Assembly (NCBI GenBank): GCA_951812755.1
Contig: OX638329.1
Location: 3,418,522 to 3,482,521, forward strand
Length of the DNA stretch: 64,000 nt
Direction: 5' to 3'
From: an uncultured Latescibacterota bacterium
Lineage (GTDB): Bacteria > Latescibacterota > UBA2968
Shown: positions 53,420-62,707 of the stretch, one piece after another
How positions within the stretch are numbered: position 1 is the stretch's first letter
Layout of the letters: every line of letters begins with the position of its first letter
Notes under the pieces: model-generated
What the model was told of the DNA's origin: nothing
Seen by the model: only the letters and a program-made list of their open reading frames with translations
Database searches by the model: none
Position numbers and translations under genes: made by a program

Positions 53420-53524
53420 GGGTCACCTCCTTCATTTCCCAATAATACGACGCTCAGTCAAACACACCAAACGCATTTCAAATATAAGATTATTCGGCAA
53501 TATAGAAAATAGACTGCTAAGAAA

Positions 53525-53562
53525 TAAAAAAAACCCCACAAAACAAATTGAACTTGTGGGGG
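53525..53562 (-). terminator. Terminator behind the coiled-coil/TM gene
   Basis: CCCCACAA (53534-53541) with TTGTGGGG (53554-53561). On minus the stem is followed by eight T's and ATTTC. Confidence 0.85.
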
Positions 53563-53635
53563 TAAATAGCTGGTGGACAAACATATACACAGATATAATT
53601 TGATTTAGAATACTATCGGAAAAACTCCTTTGCGT

Positions 53636-53854
53636 TTAGCCGGGTTTGAACAGAATGAGCGTTCCGAGTGTGATAATCGTGGTGATCTGGATACCGACAA
53701 GCCACTTGAAATTGCTGGCTTGTCGATTTTCCAAACTATTCAAGCGCGTCTCGACACTGGTCAAGCGCGTGCTCAACTGCTCAACAATGCCTTCGATACG
53801 CGACAATCGGGCATCTACTTCAGCCAGTTTGTCTTGTGGTGTTGGAATCTGCAT
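53636..53854 (-). CDS. Small coiled-coil protein with C-terminal membrane anchor
   Basis: A 72-residue protein: a heptad coiled-coil (about 8-44; DKLAEVDARLSRIEGIVEQL, then TRLTSVETRLNSLENRQ) followed by a TM segment (about 50-68; LVGIQITTIITLGTLILF) and a two-residue positive end. Proteins of this design are common and mostly uncharacterised. AGAGGATACACC sets the ATG. It is transcribed alone, ending at the terminator at 53525-53562. Confidence 0.8.
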   Translation of the reverse strand: MQIPTPQDKLAEVDARLSRIEGIVEQLSTRLTSVETRLNSLENRQASNFKWLVGIQITTIITLGTLILFKPG

Positions 53855-54053
53855 GGTGTATCCTCTCGTATGTACGAATAAACATAAGATGTGATGTCAT
53901 ATTTGTCAACCATACTCCCTTCCCAACTGATAAGCCCATGCAAGATTTCTCTGTCTCACGCTCTCTCCGCCTTCTGTCATCCCTCCCAACACAACCATAT
54001 CCGCCCGTGCCACGCCTATTTCAGGGCGAAGGCGATTATTAAAAATATCATCG

Positions 54054-54689
54054 TCAGGCTTTGTTTGAAAAAAATAATCGCTTCAGCCAAGAAACGAGAG
54101 TATCTACCTCAGCGACGTTTGGATCAAGGAAGCCAGCGGTAATGGCTGTGCCGTAGGGTTTGCCTGGATCTTCTTGCCAGGCAAGCCAGGTGTGTATAAT
54201 CGCCTTGATTTCATCCAGGTCCTTAAAAAGCCGATGTTCTTGTGGGATAGTCGCCACGCTCGCCTCTACATGGCCGAACAGATCGTTTGGTGGACGGACG
54301 AGAAAGCGTAGAAAATCCTCCAAGACTCCATCTGTTCGGTTATCCGGCATAATCCAAATACCTACTTTTGGTAACAGTGTTCCTGCGGGTGGCTCAAGAA
54401 TGGTTCCGTCCTGAGCCGGTTGTCTCGGCACATCTTGGTATCCGATCCCAATGACTTGATTGCGAATTGATTGCCAGCGATCATTCATATTAGTATCGGC
54501 ATCTACGACCACGCCCACAGCTTCCAAATCACTACCTTTGAGCTCAGTGGGTATGCTTACAAGCAGTTCGTCAACGTTGCCAAGATTTTTCACCTCGTCA
54601 AGGCGGCCAACGTCACGAGTCCCGCAAATGTGTTTCAAGACATTCTCGTCGTCCTTGCCTTCCACCAAGAGTATCTTTCGCCCTGCCAT
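54054..54689 (-). CDS. TOPRIM-fold DUF3226-like protein (partner of the ATPase)
   Basis: A 211-residue protein. It begins KILLVEGKDDENVLKHI with the TOPRIM glutamate (E10), and the second metal motif is VVVDADTN (D63-x-D65). A later GIWIMPDNRTDGVLEDFLRFLV stretch matches DUF3226 proteins, which resemble the nuclease half of OLD enzymes. Together these suggest a metal-dependent DNA or RNA nuclease, unproven. Its ATG follows the ATPase stop by one base, so the two proteins are made in step and likely act as a complex. C-terminal WLAWQEDPGKPYGTAITAGF is a feature of the family. Confidence 0.8.
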   Translation of the reverse strand: MAGRKILLVEGKDDENVLKHICGTRDVGRLDEVKNLGNVDELLVSIPTELKGSDLEAVGVVVDADTNMNDRWQSIRNQVIGIGYQDVPRQPAQDGTILEPPAGTLLPKVGIWIMPDNRTDGVLEDFLRFLVRPPNDLFGHVEASVATIPQEHRLFKDLDEIKAIIHTWLAWQEDPGKPYGTAITAGFLDPNVAEVDTLVSWLKRLFFSNKA

Positions 54690-54690
54690 A

Positions 54691-55809
54691 TCAGCGTACC
54701 TCGACTCTGTTACGAGTCACAATAGCCAGTTCATCTTCCGCGAATACAGTAGGAATGATCTCTTCGCCTCTTCGGGTCAGACGCACGAGAGCTCCTTCTT
54801 CAGGTGTTTCTGCCGCAGCCTGCTGAAATGCCTCCACCGCGTCCCAACTGTGCGAAGTGGCGAAGACCTGTATGTTGAGTTCCCTGGCCAAGAGGAATAT
54901 AGTCTTCCAGGCATCGAACTGGACTGTGTGATGCAGGCCATTTTCAAATTCATCTATCAACAAGATCCCCTCGCGAGCGTTGATGAGAGAGAGAGCTATG
55001 TCGAGGAGGCGATTCACACCGTCGCCCAACAACCGTAGTGGTACAGGTCGATCAATATTCTCAATCCGGACAATCGCCTTGCGTCCTATGTTACTGTTTT
55101 CATCATATATCATATTGACAGCAGATATCCGTGGTTCGATGATTTGCAAAGCCTCAACGACATGATTCTCGAATTTTGTTAGCGAAATCCTGTCCCATAA
55201 GGGAGCCAATATCGCTGTCCGTTCATCATACGGGCTGACAAAGATGCAGGGTATTTGGGTTTCAGAACCAGGTGCGGAAATTCTGCTCAGGTAAGAGTAT
55301 CGCTCAAGCCTTTCCAGTGCAAGGATTCGCTTTTTTTTATTTTGTGTCTCAACTACCAATGCTGCGACGTCATCTGGCTCGTCAAAGGAGTCTGCTTGCA
55401 AAGGAACCAGCCGCAAGTTGCCGTCGGTGCCACGTTCCTCCGAAAACCAGCCTACCTGCATCGTCAACCGCATAGGGCATGAATTGTCTTTGGTGGAAAT
55501 GACGATCGGCTCAGTGAAATCTGAAGGTTCGGGGAACCCATAGAACAGAGTGGAAATTTGAATTAGGCGCTCTCTATCAGCAGTACGCCCTTCCCCTTCT
55601 ACTCTAATGTTTCCTTCGCGCCGTTCAAGTACGTGGCTAATTACGTCAAGTGCTGCGCCATGAGCGAAAATATGTAATGCCTCGAGCACCGACGACTTTC
55701 CGGTGTTGTTTTTTCCAGTGATGAGGTTCACGCGGCCCAAGCCACTAATACGCAATTCTCGGAATGCGCGAAAATGTTTTAGTGTAAGGTTTTGAATCTT
55801 GAGGCCCAT
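54691..55809 (-). CDS. OLD/AAA15-type ATPase
   Basis: A 372-residue SMC/ABC-like ATPase: KIQNLTLKHFRAFRELRISGLGRVNLITGKN opening (given in parts: strand, F-R-A-F turn, strand), Walker A TGKNNTGKSS (31-40), a signature-like RLLGDGVNRLLDIALSLI, Walker B ILLIDEFENGLHH and the switch histidine in FATSHSWDAVEAF. The fold is that of the ATPase parts of OLD, Gabija GajA and PARIS AriA, but the TOPRIM part is on a separate gene, as in PARIS. Base use is like its neighbours. The setting among broken toxin-antitoxin genes supports a defence role by inference. No strong ribosome site before the ATG. Confidence 0.85.
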   Translation of the reverse strand: MGLKIQNLTLKHFRAFRELRISGLGRVNLITGKNNTGKSSVLEALHIFAHGAALDVISHVLERREGNIRVEGEGRTADRERLIQISTLFYGFPEPSDFTEPIVISTKDNSCPMRLTMQVGWFSEERGTDGNLRLVPLQADSFDEPDDVAALVVETQNKKKRILALERLERYSYLSRISAPGSETQIPCIFVSPYDERTAILAPLWDRISLTKFENHVVEALQIIEPRISAVNMIYDENSNIGRKAIVRIENIDRPVPLRLLGDGVNRLLDIALSLINAREGILLIDEFENGLHHTVQFDAWKTIFLLARELNIQVFATSHSWDAVEAFQQAAAETPEEGALVRLTRRGEEIIPTVFAEDELAIVTRNRVEVR

Positions 55810-55878
55810 CGTCCTATCTCCTATTTTGGATGTGTGCCTGCCTTCAATTTACCTTTGATTTTTAAAATATAAAAAAAT

Positions 55879-56232
55879 CTACACCATGATCAAACCACAA
55901 CAGTAGACAAAGACCCGATCAAACCATCCCTTCAATTTTGCCGGACAATCACTCCACCAAACTGGAAATATGAACACCAGGCCATCGGCCTTTTCGATCT
56001 TTGCGTGTTCAGCCTCTACATCAGATGGAATGGGCAATTCCGGGCGATTGCCATGCACATTCATCTCCCGGTTGTATTCGTCCAGACTCATATCAGTCCT
56101 GAAATCCATTTCATACAAATCACCTATCTCGTACGAGTGGCCTCCATCTTCCAATCCACGACAGAACTCTGCGAGCACATCACCCGTAAAAGATCGCCTA
56201 CTTGGATGAGCAAATACGATATAAATATGCAT
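55879..56232 (-). pseudogene. Truncated NAD(P)H quinone oxidoreductase (flavodoxin-like fold)
   Basis: The frame codes the first 108 or so residues of a DT-diaphorase/KefF-type flavoprotein: IYIVFAHPSRRSFTGDVLAEF, then DLYEMDFRTDMSLDEY and VFIFPVWWSDCPAKLKGWFDRVF. It then ends abruptly in CCGLIMV and a stop, where full proteins go on for another 70-120 residues. The FMN/FAD site cannot be complete. The sequence after the stop is A/T-rich and shows no remnant, so this looks like a deletion at the island edge. Confidence 0.75.
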
Positions 56233-56334
56233 GCTGTTTTCCTGCTACTTTTTGTTTGCTTTTTGTAGCGTGTACGCTACCTTCTAAAATTGAACACGCC
56301 AAAATGCATTGGCAGGATTTGAGGAGCCGTAGCC

Positions 56335-56562
56335 ATGACTAAAAAACAGGTTTTGAAACACACGGTCAGTTATGAAGAAGGACTGATAAAAGCTCTCAAA
56401 GACCCCGAAGAAGCCCGGGCTTACCTGGAAGTCGCGCTGGACGAGTGCGAAGCAAGCGGTGAGACTGATGGGCTGTTATTGGCCCTGCGCGATGTCGCCC
56501 AGGCACAAGGTGGCGTTGGGGCATTTACTTCAGGATTACCCAATCCCGATTGTACCCTGTAG
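56335..56562 (+). pseudogene. Truncated addiction-module antidote protein
   Basis: 75 residues beginning TKKQVLKHTVSYEEGLIKAL and running through DPEEARAYLEVALDEC to LLALRDVAQAQGGVGAF. This is the start of the putative addiction-module antidote family, which normally goes on into an HTH of about 25 more residues (SRESLYKAL-type). Here the frame leaves the family at about residue 64 and stops. The ribosome site GAGGAG is intact. The break lies at the point where the DUF5615 fragment on the other strand also breaks. Confidence 0.75.
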
Positions 56563-56607
56563 AATCGCTTGATTCAGATCCGCATCAGCCTGAAATCGTA
56601 TTTTCAT
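56536..56607 (-). pseudogene. 5' remnant of a DUF5615 PIN-like toxin gene
   Basis: The frame opens MKIRFQADADLNQAILQG, the well-known start of DUF5615 proteins, then ends after 23 residues. The ATG overlaps the stop of the DUF433 frame (ATGA), the normal arrangement of this gene pair. About 100 residues are missing. Confidence 0.7.
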
Positions 56608-56920
56608 TTTTGAATCGTCTCAACGCGACGCCGCGCATCTGCTAATTTCTGATAAAACACAGGGTCTGATTCCCGAGACGCCTTTCGCATTGTCTCGAAA
56701 TCTGTTTTCGCTCTCTCAAGATATGTCTCAATTTCTGCTTGATGAGCGAGAAAGAATGCAATAGATCCATAGATCTGTTCAAGTGTCAGTACAGGAAGCG
56801 ATTGGGCAATGCTCTCGGGAGATTGTCCATCCAGAAAAGCATAACGATAGTATCCAGAGAGACCCGGCTATTCGCAATCCAATAGCCTTCATCTCGCCAT
56901 TCAACATAAGCCTTGTTCAT
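56604..56920 (-). pseudogene. DUF433 antitoxin-like gene with a one-base frameshift
   Basis: ATG at 56920 gives NKAYVEWRDEGYWIANSRVSLDTIV in one frame. A shift of one base near 56842 (GTTAT where GTTTAT is expected) is needed to continue AFLDGQSPESIAQSLPVL and on through EQIYGSIAFFLAHQAEIETY to TIQK and a stop. Both halves match DUF433 antitoxins closely. The frameshift could be a true mutation or a sequencing slip in a T run. Confidence 0.75.
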
Positions 56921-56930
56921 GTTCTCGTCT

Positions 56931-56988
56931 TTCATCTGCGTAAAACGCTCAAATTATTCGCGTTTTTTCTGCGTCATCTGCGGATACT
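56931..56988. repeat. ATCTGCG array with CGCTC-insert, behind metH
   Basis: ATCTGCGTAA, a CGCTCAAATTATTCGCG insert, CTGCGTC and ATCTGCGGAT, ending about 12 bases after the metH stop codon. Near-identical to 11471-11530. Confidence 0.7.
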
Positions 56989-57000
56989 TTTTGCATCTCT

Positions 57001-60000
57001 CTATTTATACCCCAAATTCGGAGCCAGCCAGCGTTCCATCTCCGCCTTATGCATCCCCTTGCGCCGTGCGTAATCGGTCACTTGATCGGCGTCGATCTTG
57101 CCCACTGCAAAATAGCGTGCCTCGGGATGTGCGAGATACCATCCGCTGACCGAAGCCGCTGGAGACATCGCAAAATTCTCCGTCAACTGGATATCCGTCT
57201 CTCGCTCAACCCCGAGCAAATCAAACAAAGTCTGCTTCTCCGTGTGATCCGGACAGGCTGGATAACCGGGCGCGGGGCGAATACCGCGATATCTCTCCCT
57301 GATCAAATCCTCATTACTCAACGCCTCGTCCAGACCATATCCCCAATCTCTCCGCGCCTTTGCGTGCAAAAACTCGGCAAACGCTTCAGCCAGGCGGTCC
57401 GCTATAGCCTGGAGCAAAATGGCATTATAATCGTCCAATGCGTGCTTAAACGCCGCTGCTTTTGCGTCAACGCCCAATCCCGCCGTTACGGCAAATGCCC
57501 CGATATAATCTGCATATCCAACAGGCGCAACAAAATCGGATAGAGAAAAATACGGTCCCCCCGTGCGTTTTTCCTGCTGCTGACGCAACATCGGCAACCG
57601 CGCCCACTCGGCATCTCTGCGCTCATCTTCAAACACCACAATATCGTCCCCATCGGCATTTGCCGGGAAAAATCCATACACAGCCTGTGCGCTGAGCCAT
57701 CCCTCATCGACAATCGCCTGGAGCATCGCCTGCGCATCATCGAACAATTTGCGCGCCTCTGCACCCTTGTTCGGATCGTTCAATATCTTCGGATAACTGC
57801 CCCGCAACTCCCAGGCGTGGAAGAACGGTCCCCAATCGATAAAATCCACCAATTGAGAAATTGGGAAATCGCGCAAATCCTGTACACCCGTAAACTTGGG
57901 CCTGGGAAGATCAACCCGTGCCCAATCAAACACCTGACGACGCGATAGGGCATCCGGGTATGAAATAAGCGGCCTTTGAGCAATATCAAACTCGGCCAAT
58001 GCCCGCTGCTGCGACTCGCGATTTGCCCGCACATACTCGTCGCGCTGCTCTGCGTTCAACAGCGTGCCCACCACACCCGTCGCGCGCGAAGCATCCTTCA
58101 CATGCACGGTTGCATATTCGTAAACTGGCGCGATTTTCACCGCCGTATGCTTGCGGCTCGTGGTCGCTCCTCCAATTAAAAGGGGCACGTCAAACCCCTC
58201 GCGCTGCATCTCCCCCGCGACATGGACCATCTCATTGAGCGACGGCGTAATCAAACCACTCAACCCGATAATATCGACCTCTTTTTCCCGCGCAACTTTC
58301 AAAATGCGATCCGCAGGCACCATCACACCCAGATCAATCACCTCGTAACTATTGCACCCCAAAACCACACCCACAATATTCTTGCCAATATCGTGTACAT
58401 CCCCCTTCACCGTCGCCATCAGTATTTTGCCACGCGCCCTGCTGCCTGCCTTCTCATCTTCCATCAAAGGCTCGAGATACGCCACCGCCTGCTTCATCAC
58501 GCGCGCTGTTTTAACCACCTGGGGCAAAAACATTTTGCCTGCGCCAAACAAATCCCCCACCACATTCATCCCGTCCATCAATGGGCCTTCAATCGTCTCC
58601 AGCGGTTTGTACCTGCCGAGAGCCTCCTCCAGATCCTCTACCAAATGCTCTGATTGCCCGTGCAACAGCGCGTGTTTCAAGCGATCTTCAACCGACCCCT
58701 GTCGCCAGGCATCGTCTTTTTGACGGCTCTTGCCCTCTGACCGCACAGACTCGGCAAAATCCACCAGCCGTTCCGTTGCATCCTCCCGTCTGTTGAACAA
58801 CACATCTTCAATCAGCACGCGCAACTTCTCGGGGATTTCCTCATACACCATCAACTGCCCGGCATTGACAATGCCCATATCCAGACCCGCTTGAATGGCG
58901 TGATATAAAAAAGCTGCGTGAATCGCCTCCCGCACGTAATCATTACCCCGAAAAGAAAAAGAAATATTGCTCACGCCACCACTCGTCTTCGCGCCAGGAC
59001 ACAGATCTTTGATCTGCCTCACAGCCTCGATAAAACTGACCGCATAATCGTTGTGCTCCTCAATACCCGTTGCAACAGTCAGAATATTTGGATCAAAAAT
59101 AATATCTGGCGCATCTATCCCGACATCTTCTGTCAAAATGCGATATGCACGCTGGCAAATCCGCACCTTGTCTTCAATTGACGTCGCCTGTCCAGTCTCG
59201 TCAAATGCCATTACCACAACCGCAGCACCATAACGCAACACGGTTTCCGCCTGCGACTTAAAAACCGCCTCACCCTCTTTCAAACTAATAGAATTGACAA
59301 TCGCCTTGCCCTGCACACATTTCAACCCAGCCTCGATCACCTCAAAATCGGAACTGTCAATCACAATTGGCACGCGCGCAATATCGGGTTCGCCCGCGAT
59401 CAGCTTCAAAAACGTCGCCATAGCATCTTTTGAATCGAGCAAGCCCTCGTCCATATTGACATCGATCATATTCGCACCACCGGTCACCTGCTCGCGTGCA
59501 ACTGCCAGTGCCGCCGTATAATCGCCCGTTTTGATCAACCGCGCAAACCGCCGCGACCCCGTCACATTGGTGCGCTCGCCAATCATAATAAAATTGGAAT
59601 CGGGATAAATAATCATCGGCTCCAAACCGCTAAAGCGCGACACAGAAGAACGCTCGGGAATTTTTCTCGGCGCCTTATCGGATACAGCCTCGGCAATCGC
59701 AGCAATATATTCGGGCGTAGTGCCACAGCATCCGCCCACGATATTGAGCCACCCGCGCGCGGCAAAATCGCCCAAAATACCCGCCATATGCCCCGGAGAC
59801 TCGTCGTATTCCCCAAACTCATTGGGCAAACCCGCATTGGGATAACAACTCATAAACGCCGGTGCAAAATGCGACAAAGCCTCCACATAAGGCCGCATTT
59901 CCCGCGCACCCAGGGCGCAGTTAATCCCCACACTCAAGGGCTGTGCGTGCGCCACTGACAACCAGAATGCCTCTATCGTCTGTCCGGACAACGTGCGTCC

Positions 60001-60657
60001 GCTTTGATCGGCCACCGTTCCAGAAATCATCACGGGCACTTTCACACCGTGATCTGAAAAATAACGCGACACGGCAAATAGCGCGGCTTTGGCCGTGAGC
60101 GTATCAAACACCGTCTCCACCATGATTATATCCACACCTCCCACCATCAAGCCCTCGATCTGCGCGTAATACCCATTGACCACATCTTCAAACGCATGCG
60201 TGCGAAAAGCCGGATCATTCACATTGGGCGAGAGCGAAAGCGTACAACTCGTTGGACCCAGAGAACCCGCAACAAATCGCGGCTTGTTCGGATTTTGTCT
60301 CGTCACCTCAGCCGCTGCTTGTCGCGCAACCTGCGCGGCTGCCACATTGAGATCGTAAACCCGGTCCTGAAGCTGATATTCCGCCATTGAAATCGGCGTG
60401 GCGTTAAACGTATTCGTCTCGATAATATCCGCTCCGGCATCTAAAAATCGCCGATGAATATCCGCGATCAAATGCGGCTGCGTCAAACACAAAAGGTCAC
60501 TACACCCCTTCAAGTCAATGGGATGATCGCCAAAACCATCACCTCGAAACGCCTGCTCGTCCAGATCATAAGCCTGAATCATCGTAGCCATCGCACCATC
60601 GAGCAGCAAAATGCGCTCTGACATCAAGTTGCGAATGGTTGTATCTATATCACGCAT
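57001..60657 (-). CDS. metH: Cobalamin-dependent methionine synthase
   Basis: A 1218-residue enzyme with all four modules. The homocysteine domain (about 1-330) has zinc cysteines in [11 protein letters not shown] and [11 protein letters not shown]. The methyltetrahydrofolate domain (about 350-620) has [14 protein letters not shown] and [10 protein letters not shown]. The cap plus B12 domain (about 650-890) has the lower-ligand motif D-V-H-D-I-G at residues 753-758, with H755 binding cobalt. The reactivation domain (about 900-1218) has [15 protein letters not shown]. It makes methionine from homocysteine. The start at 60657 has TAAGGATAAT before it. No B12 riboswitch is seen upstream. A TSUP gene lies nine bases upstream. 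Confidence 0.97.
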   Translation of the reverse strand: MRDIDTTIRNLMSERILLLDGAMATMIQAYDLDEQAFRGDGFGDHPIDLKGCSDLLCLTQPHLIADIHRRFLDAGADIIETNTFNATPISMAEYQLQDRVYDLNVAAAQVARQAAAEVTRQNPNKPRFVAGSLGPTSCTLSLSPNVNDPAFRTHAFEDVVNGYYAQIEGLMVGGVDIIMVETVFDTLTAKAALFAVSRYFSDHGVKVPVMISGTVADQSGRTLSGQTIEAFWLSVAHAQPLSVGINCALGAREMRPYVEALSHFAPAFMSCYPNAGLPNEFGEYDESPGHMAGILGDFAARGWLNIVGGCCGTTPEYIAAIAEAVSDKAPRKIPERSSVSRFSGLEPMIIYPDSNFIMIGERTNVTGSRRFARLIKTGDYTAALAVAREQVTGGANMIDVNMDEGLLDSKDAMATFLKLIAGEPDIARVPIVIDSSDFEVIEAGLKCVQGKAIVNSISLKEGEAVFKSQAETVLRYGAAVVVMAFDETGQATSIEDKVRICQRAYRILTEDVGIDAPDIIFDPNILTVATGIEEHNDYAVSFIEAVRQIKDLCPGAKTSGGVSNISFSFRGNDYVREAIHAAFLYHAIQAGLDMGIVNAGQLMVYEEIPEKLRVLIEDVLFNRREDATERLVDFAESVRSEGKSRQKDDAWRQGSVEDRLKHALLHGQSEHLVEDLEEALGRYKPLETIEGPLMDGMNVVGDLFGAGKMFLPQVVKTARVMKQAVAYLEPLMEDEKAGSRARGKILMATVKGDVHDIGKNIVGVVLGCNSYEVIDLGVMVPADRILKVAREKEVDIIGLSGLITPSLNEMVHVAGEMQREGFDVPLLIGGATTSRKHTAVKIAPVYEYATVHVKDASRATGVVGTLLNAEQRDEYVRANRESQQRALAEFDIAQRPLISYPDALSRRQVFDWARVDLPRPKFTGVQDLRDFPISQLVDFIDWGPFFHAWELRGSYPKILNDPNKGAEARKLFDDAQAMLQAIVDEGWLSAQAVYGFFPANADGDDIVVFEDERRDAEWARLPMLRQQQEKRTGGPYFSLSDFVAPVGYADYIGAFAVTAGLGVDAKAAAFKHALDDYNAILLQAIADRLAEAFAEFLHAKARRDWGYGLDEALSNEDLIRERYRGIRPAPGYPACPDHTEKQTLFDLLGVERETDIQLTENFAMSPAASVSGWYLAHPEARYFAVGKIDADQVTDYARRKGMHKAEMERWLAPNLGYK

Positions 60658-60666
60658 ACATTATCC

Positions 60667-61398
60667 TTAAAAAATCGCCGCGGCTAATCCGCCTGCCATC
60701 ACCATCCCAATCGAAATCCAGCGAAACACCGCCACCTGGTGAACCCGTGTGCGGAGATAGGTCGAGGTCAAAAATCCCAAAATCAAACCCGGCGCGCCCC
60801 AGAGGACGAATTGCAAACTCTCATGCGTCAACACCCCTACCGCCCACAACACACAGAGACTCAACGTGGAAGTACACAAGAAACAGGTCAAAAGCGTTGC
60901 GCGCATCATCGCCTGCGACCAGCGCTGTTTCAGCCCAAACAGAACCAGGGGCGGTCCAGATACACCGATACTGGCGGACAAAAAACCGCTGAACATACCC
61001 ACCCCCACACAGGTCAGTGCGTCATGTCGAAAAGGATTACCCGGTCGCAATTGCAAAACAATTGCCAATACCACCATCGCGAAACCAATGGCGCGCTTCA
61101 TCACCTCCGCATCTGTATCGCGTAAAATAAACGCGCCGAGAGGCATACCCACAATCGCACTACCCACAATCATCCCCAGCACCTTCCAATCCACATCTCG
61201 CCGCAGTTGAATAAACTGCCCGGTGCCCAAAGGCAAATAAGACATCAAAACCCCGGGCACAACCACCTGCGCGGGAAACCACAAAACCATTGCCGGTATA
61301 GAAAGCAAGTTAAACCCAAATCCGGTCAACCCCTGCAAGCTACCCGCAATCCAAAAAATACCACTCGCATAGCATATTTCGCGTATTGGAAAATCCAT
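60667..61398 (-). CDS. TSUP family transporter (TauE/SafE)
   Basis: A 243-residue inner-membrane protein with about eight hydrophobic segments and the two-fold family layout: GSLQGLTGFGFNLLSIPAMVLWFP near the start, IVGSAIVGMPLGAFIL in the middle and GMFSGFLSASIGVSGPPLVLFGL as the second repeat. It moves sulfite, sulfoacetate or other organosulfur/carboxylate anions. No ribosome site is strong. Close to metH (nine bases), and divergent from the MFS gene. The substrate cannot be inferred. Confidence 0.9.
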   Translation of the reverse strand: MDFPIREICYASGIFWIAGSLQGLTGFGFNLLSIPAMVLWFPAQVVVPGVLMSYLPLGTGQFIQLRRDVDWKVLGMIVGSAIVGMPLGAFILRDTDAEVMKRAIGFAMVVLAIVLQLRPGNPFRHDALTCVGVGMFSGFLSASIGVSGPPLVLFGLKQRWSQAMMRATLLTCFLCTSTLSLCVLWAVGVLTHESLQFVLWGAPGLILGFLTSTYLRTRVHQVAVFRWISIGMVMAGGLAAAIF

Positions 61399-61465
61399 AG
61401 ATTATTTGTCAGCCCGCCACCCGACCCTTATTGCTTTTTGTCTCTTATTTTTGTTTTTTACTTCA

Positions 61466-62707
61466 ATGAACACCATCCTCCGCAACCCCCTCATCCTTCC
61501 CGTCTTTATCCCTACTTTTCTACTCAGACTGGGCAGTGGCCTGCTCCTCCCCATCTTGCCACTCTACGCCAAATCGTTTGATATTTCCTACGGCCTCGTC
61601 GGTCTCGTGCTCGCTGCCGAGGGTATCGGTCACCTTGTTGGCGATCTGCCCGCGGCCATAGTACTCAACCGCATCGGTCGCAAATCAGCGATGCTGTTGG
61701 GGGTGCTAACAGTTGCACTTAGCGGCGCGGGACTCTTTTTTGCCCCCACCATCCTTATGGTCTTCCTGCTGCGCTTTGTAGGAGGCATTGGCGGCGCACT
61801 TTGGGACATCTCGCGGTATGCCTATTTGGCCGATGCCACAGCTGTCCACCAGAGGGGCCGTGCCCTCTCTGTATTTGGTGGCATCAGCCGCATCGGCACC
61901 TTTTTAGGACCTGGCATCGGTGGCTATATTGCCTCGGTCACATCCGTAAAATATCCATTCCTCGTTTATGGCGGCATCACACTCTTAGCCGCAGTGGTCG
62001 CGGCAATCGCCGTTGAAGCCTCTCGCAAGCGCGTATCGCCACCGCAACACGGCCTTGTGAGACACTTTGCCAACATCTTTCGCGCCCACCGCAAAAATTT
62101 GATCACCGCAGGTACAGGTCAGCTCTTTGCCCAAACCATTCGCAGCGGTCGCTACATCATCATACCGCTTTACGGCGCCGAAATTCTCGGCCTGGGATTT
62201 GAACAAATCGGTCTCATCATGACGATCTCTGGTTTTATCGACATGATGATGTTCTATCCCGCCGGGGTCATCATGGATCGCTTTGGACGCAAATTCGCCA
62301 ATGTCCCCAGTTTTGCGTTACAAGCCGTTGGCATGGCACTTATCCCGCTCACAGAAGCCTTTGCCCCTTACTTGAACCTGCCCTTTTTCTCTGTTGGCCT
62401 CATCACAGGAGAATTTATCGCCCTTCTCCTTGCCGCCAGTCTGCTCGGATTTGGCAACGGCCTCAGCTCAGGCGCCATGATGACTCTGGGTGCCGACCTT
62501 GCACCCCGCGACGCCTTGAGCGAATTCTTGGGCCTCTGGCGCCTCATCGGCGACGGCGGGCGCATGTCTGGTCCCGTATGCGTCGGTTATGTCGCCGACC
62601 TCCTCGGCCTGTCGCCCGCGGCCCTGGCTATTGCAGGCATTGGCCTATCCGCAGCGGGTATCTTCCTCTTCCTCGTCCCCGAAACTTTGAAAAAACAACC
62701 TGTCTAA
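61466..62707 (+). CDS. Major facilitator superfamily transporter
   Basis: A 413-residue 12-TM carrier. Landmarks are LRLGSGLLLPILPLYAKSF, the loop 2-3 GDLPAAIVLNRIGRKSAML (MFS G-x-x-x-D/N-R-x-G-R-K), a proline/glycine-rich helix 5 (GIGGYIASVTSVKYPF) and the mirrored GVIMDRFGRKFANV in the second half. It resembles drug/multidrug efflux members. The ATG at 61466 fits the usual N-terminus; the frame is open to a TTG at 61406. Shares a short divergent region with the TSUP gene. Ends four bases into the convergent gene. Confidence 0.9.
   Translation: MNTILRNPLILPVFIPTFLLRLGSGLLLPILPLYAKSFDISYGLVGLVLAAEGIGHLVGDLPAAIVLNRIGRKSAMLLGVLTVALSGAGLFFAPTILMVFLLRFVGGIGGALWDISRYAYLADATAVHQRGRALSVFGGISRIGTFLGPGIGGYIASVTSVKYPFLVYGGITLLAAVVAAIAVEASRKRVSPPQHGLVRHFANIFRAHRKNLITAGTGQLFAQTIRSGRYIIIPLYGAEILGLGFEQIGLIMTISGFIDMMMFYPAGVIMDRFGRKFANVPSFALQAVGMALIPLTEAFAPYLNLPFFSVGLITGEFIALLLAASLLGFGNGLSSGAMMTLGADLAPRDALSEFLGLWRLIGDGGRMSGPVCVGYVADLLGLSPAALAIAGIGLSAAGIFLFLVPETLKKQPV

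Noticed and set aside
53636-56990. Prophage or integrated plasmid
   Set aside because: No integrase, phage structural gene, attachment repeats or replication gene is present; the accessory stretch is only about 3.5 kb of defence/TA-type genes.
57001-60657. Possible B12 riboswitch control of metH
   Set aside because: Only nine bases separate metH from the TSUP gene and no riboswitch boxes are found upstream of that gene either.
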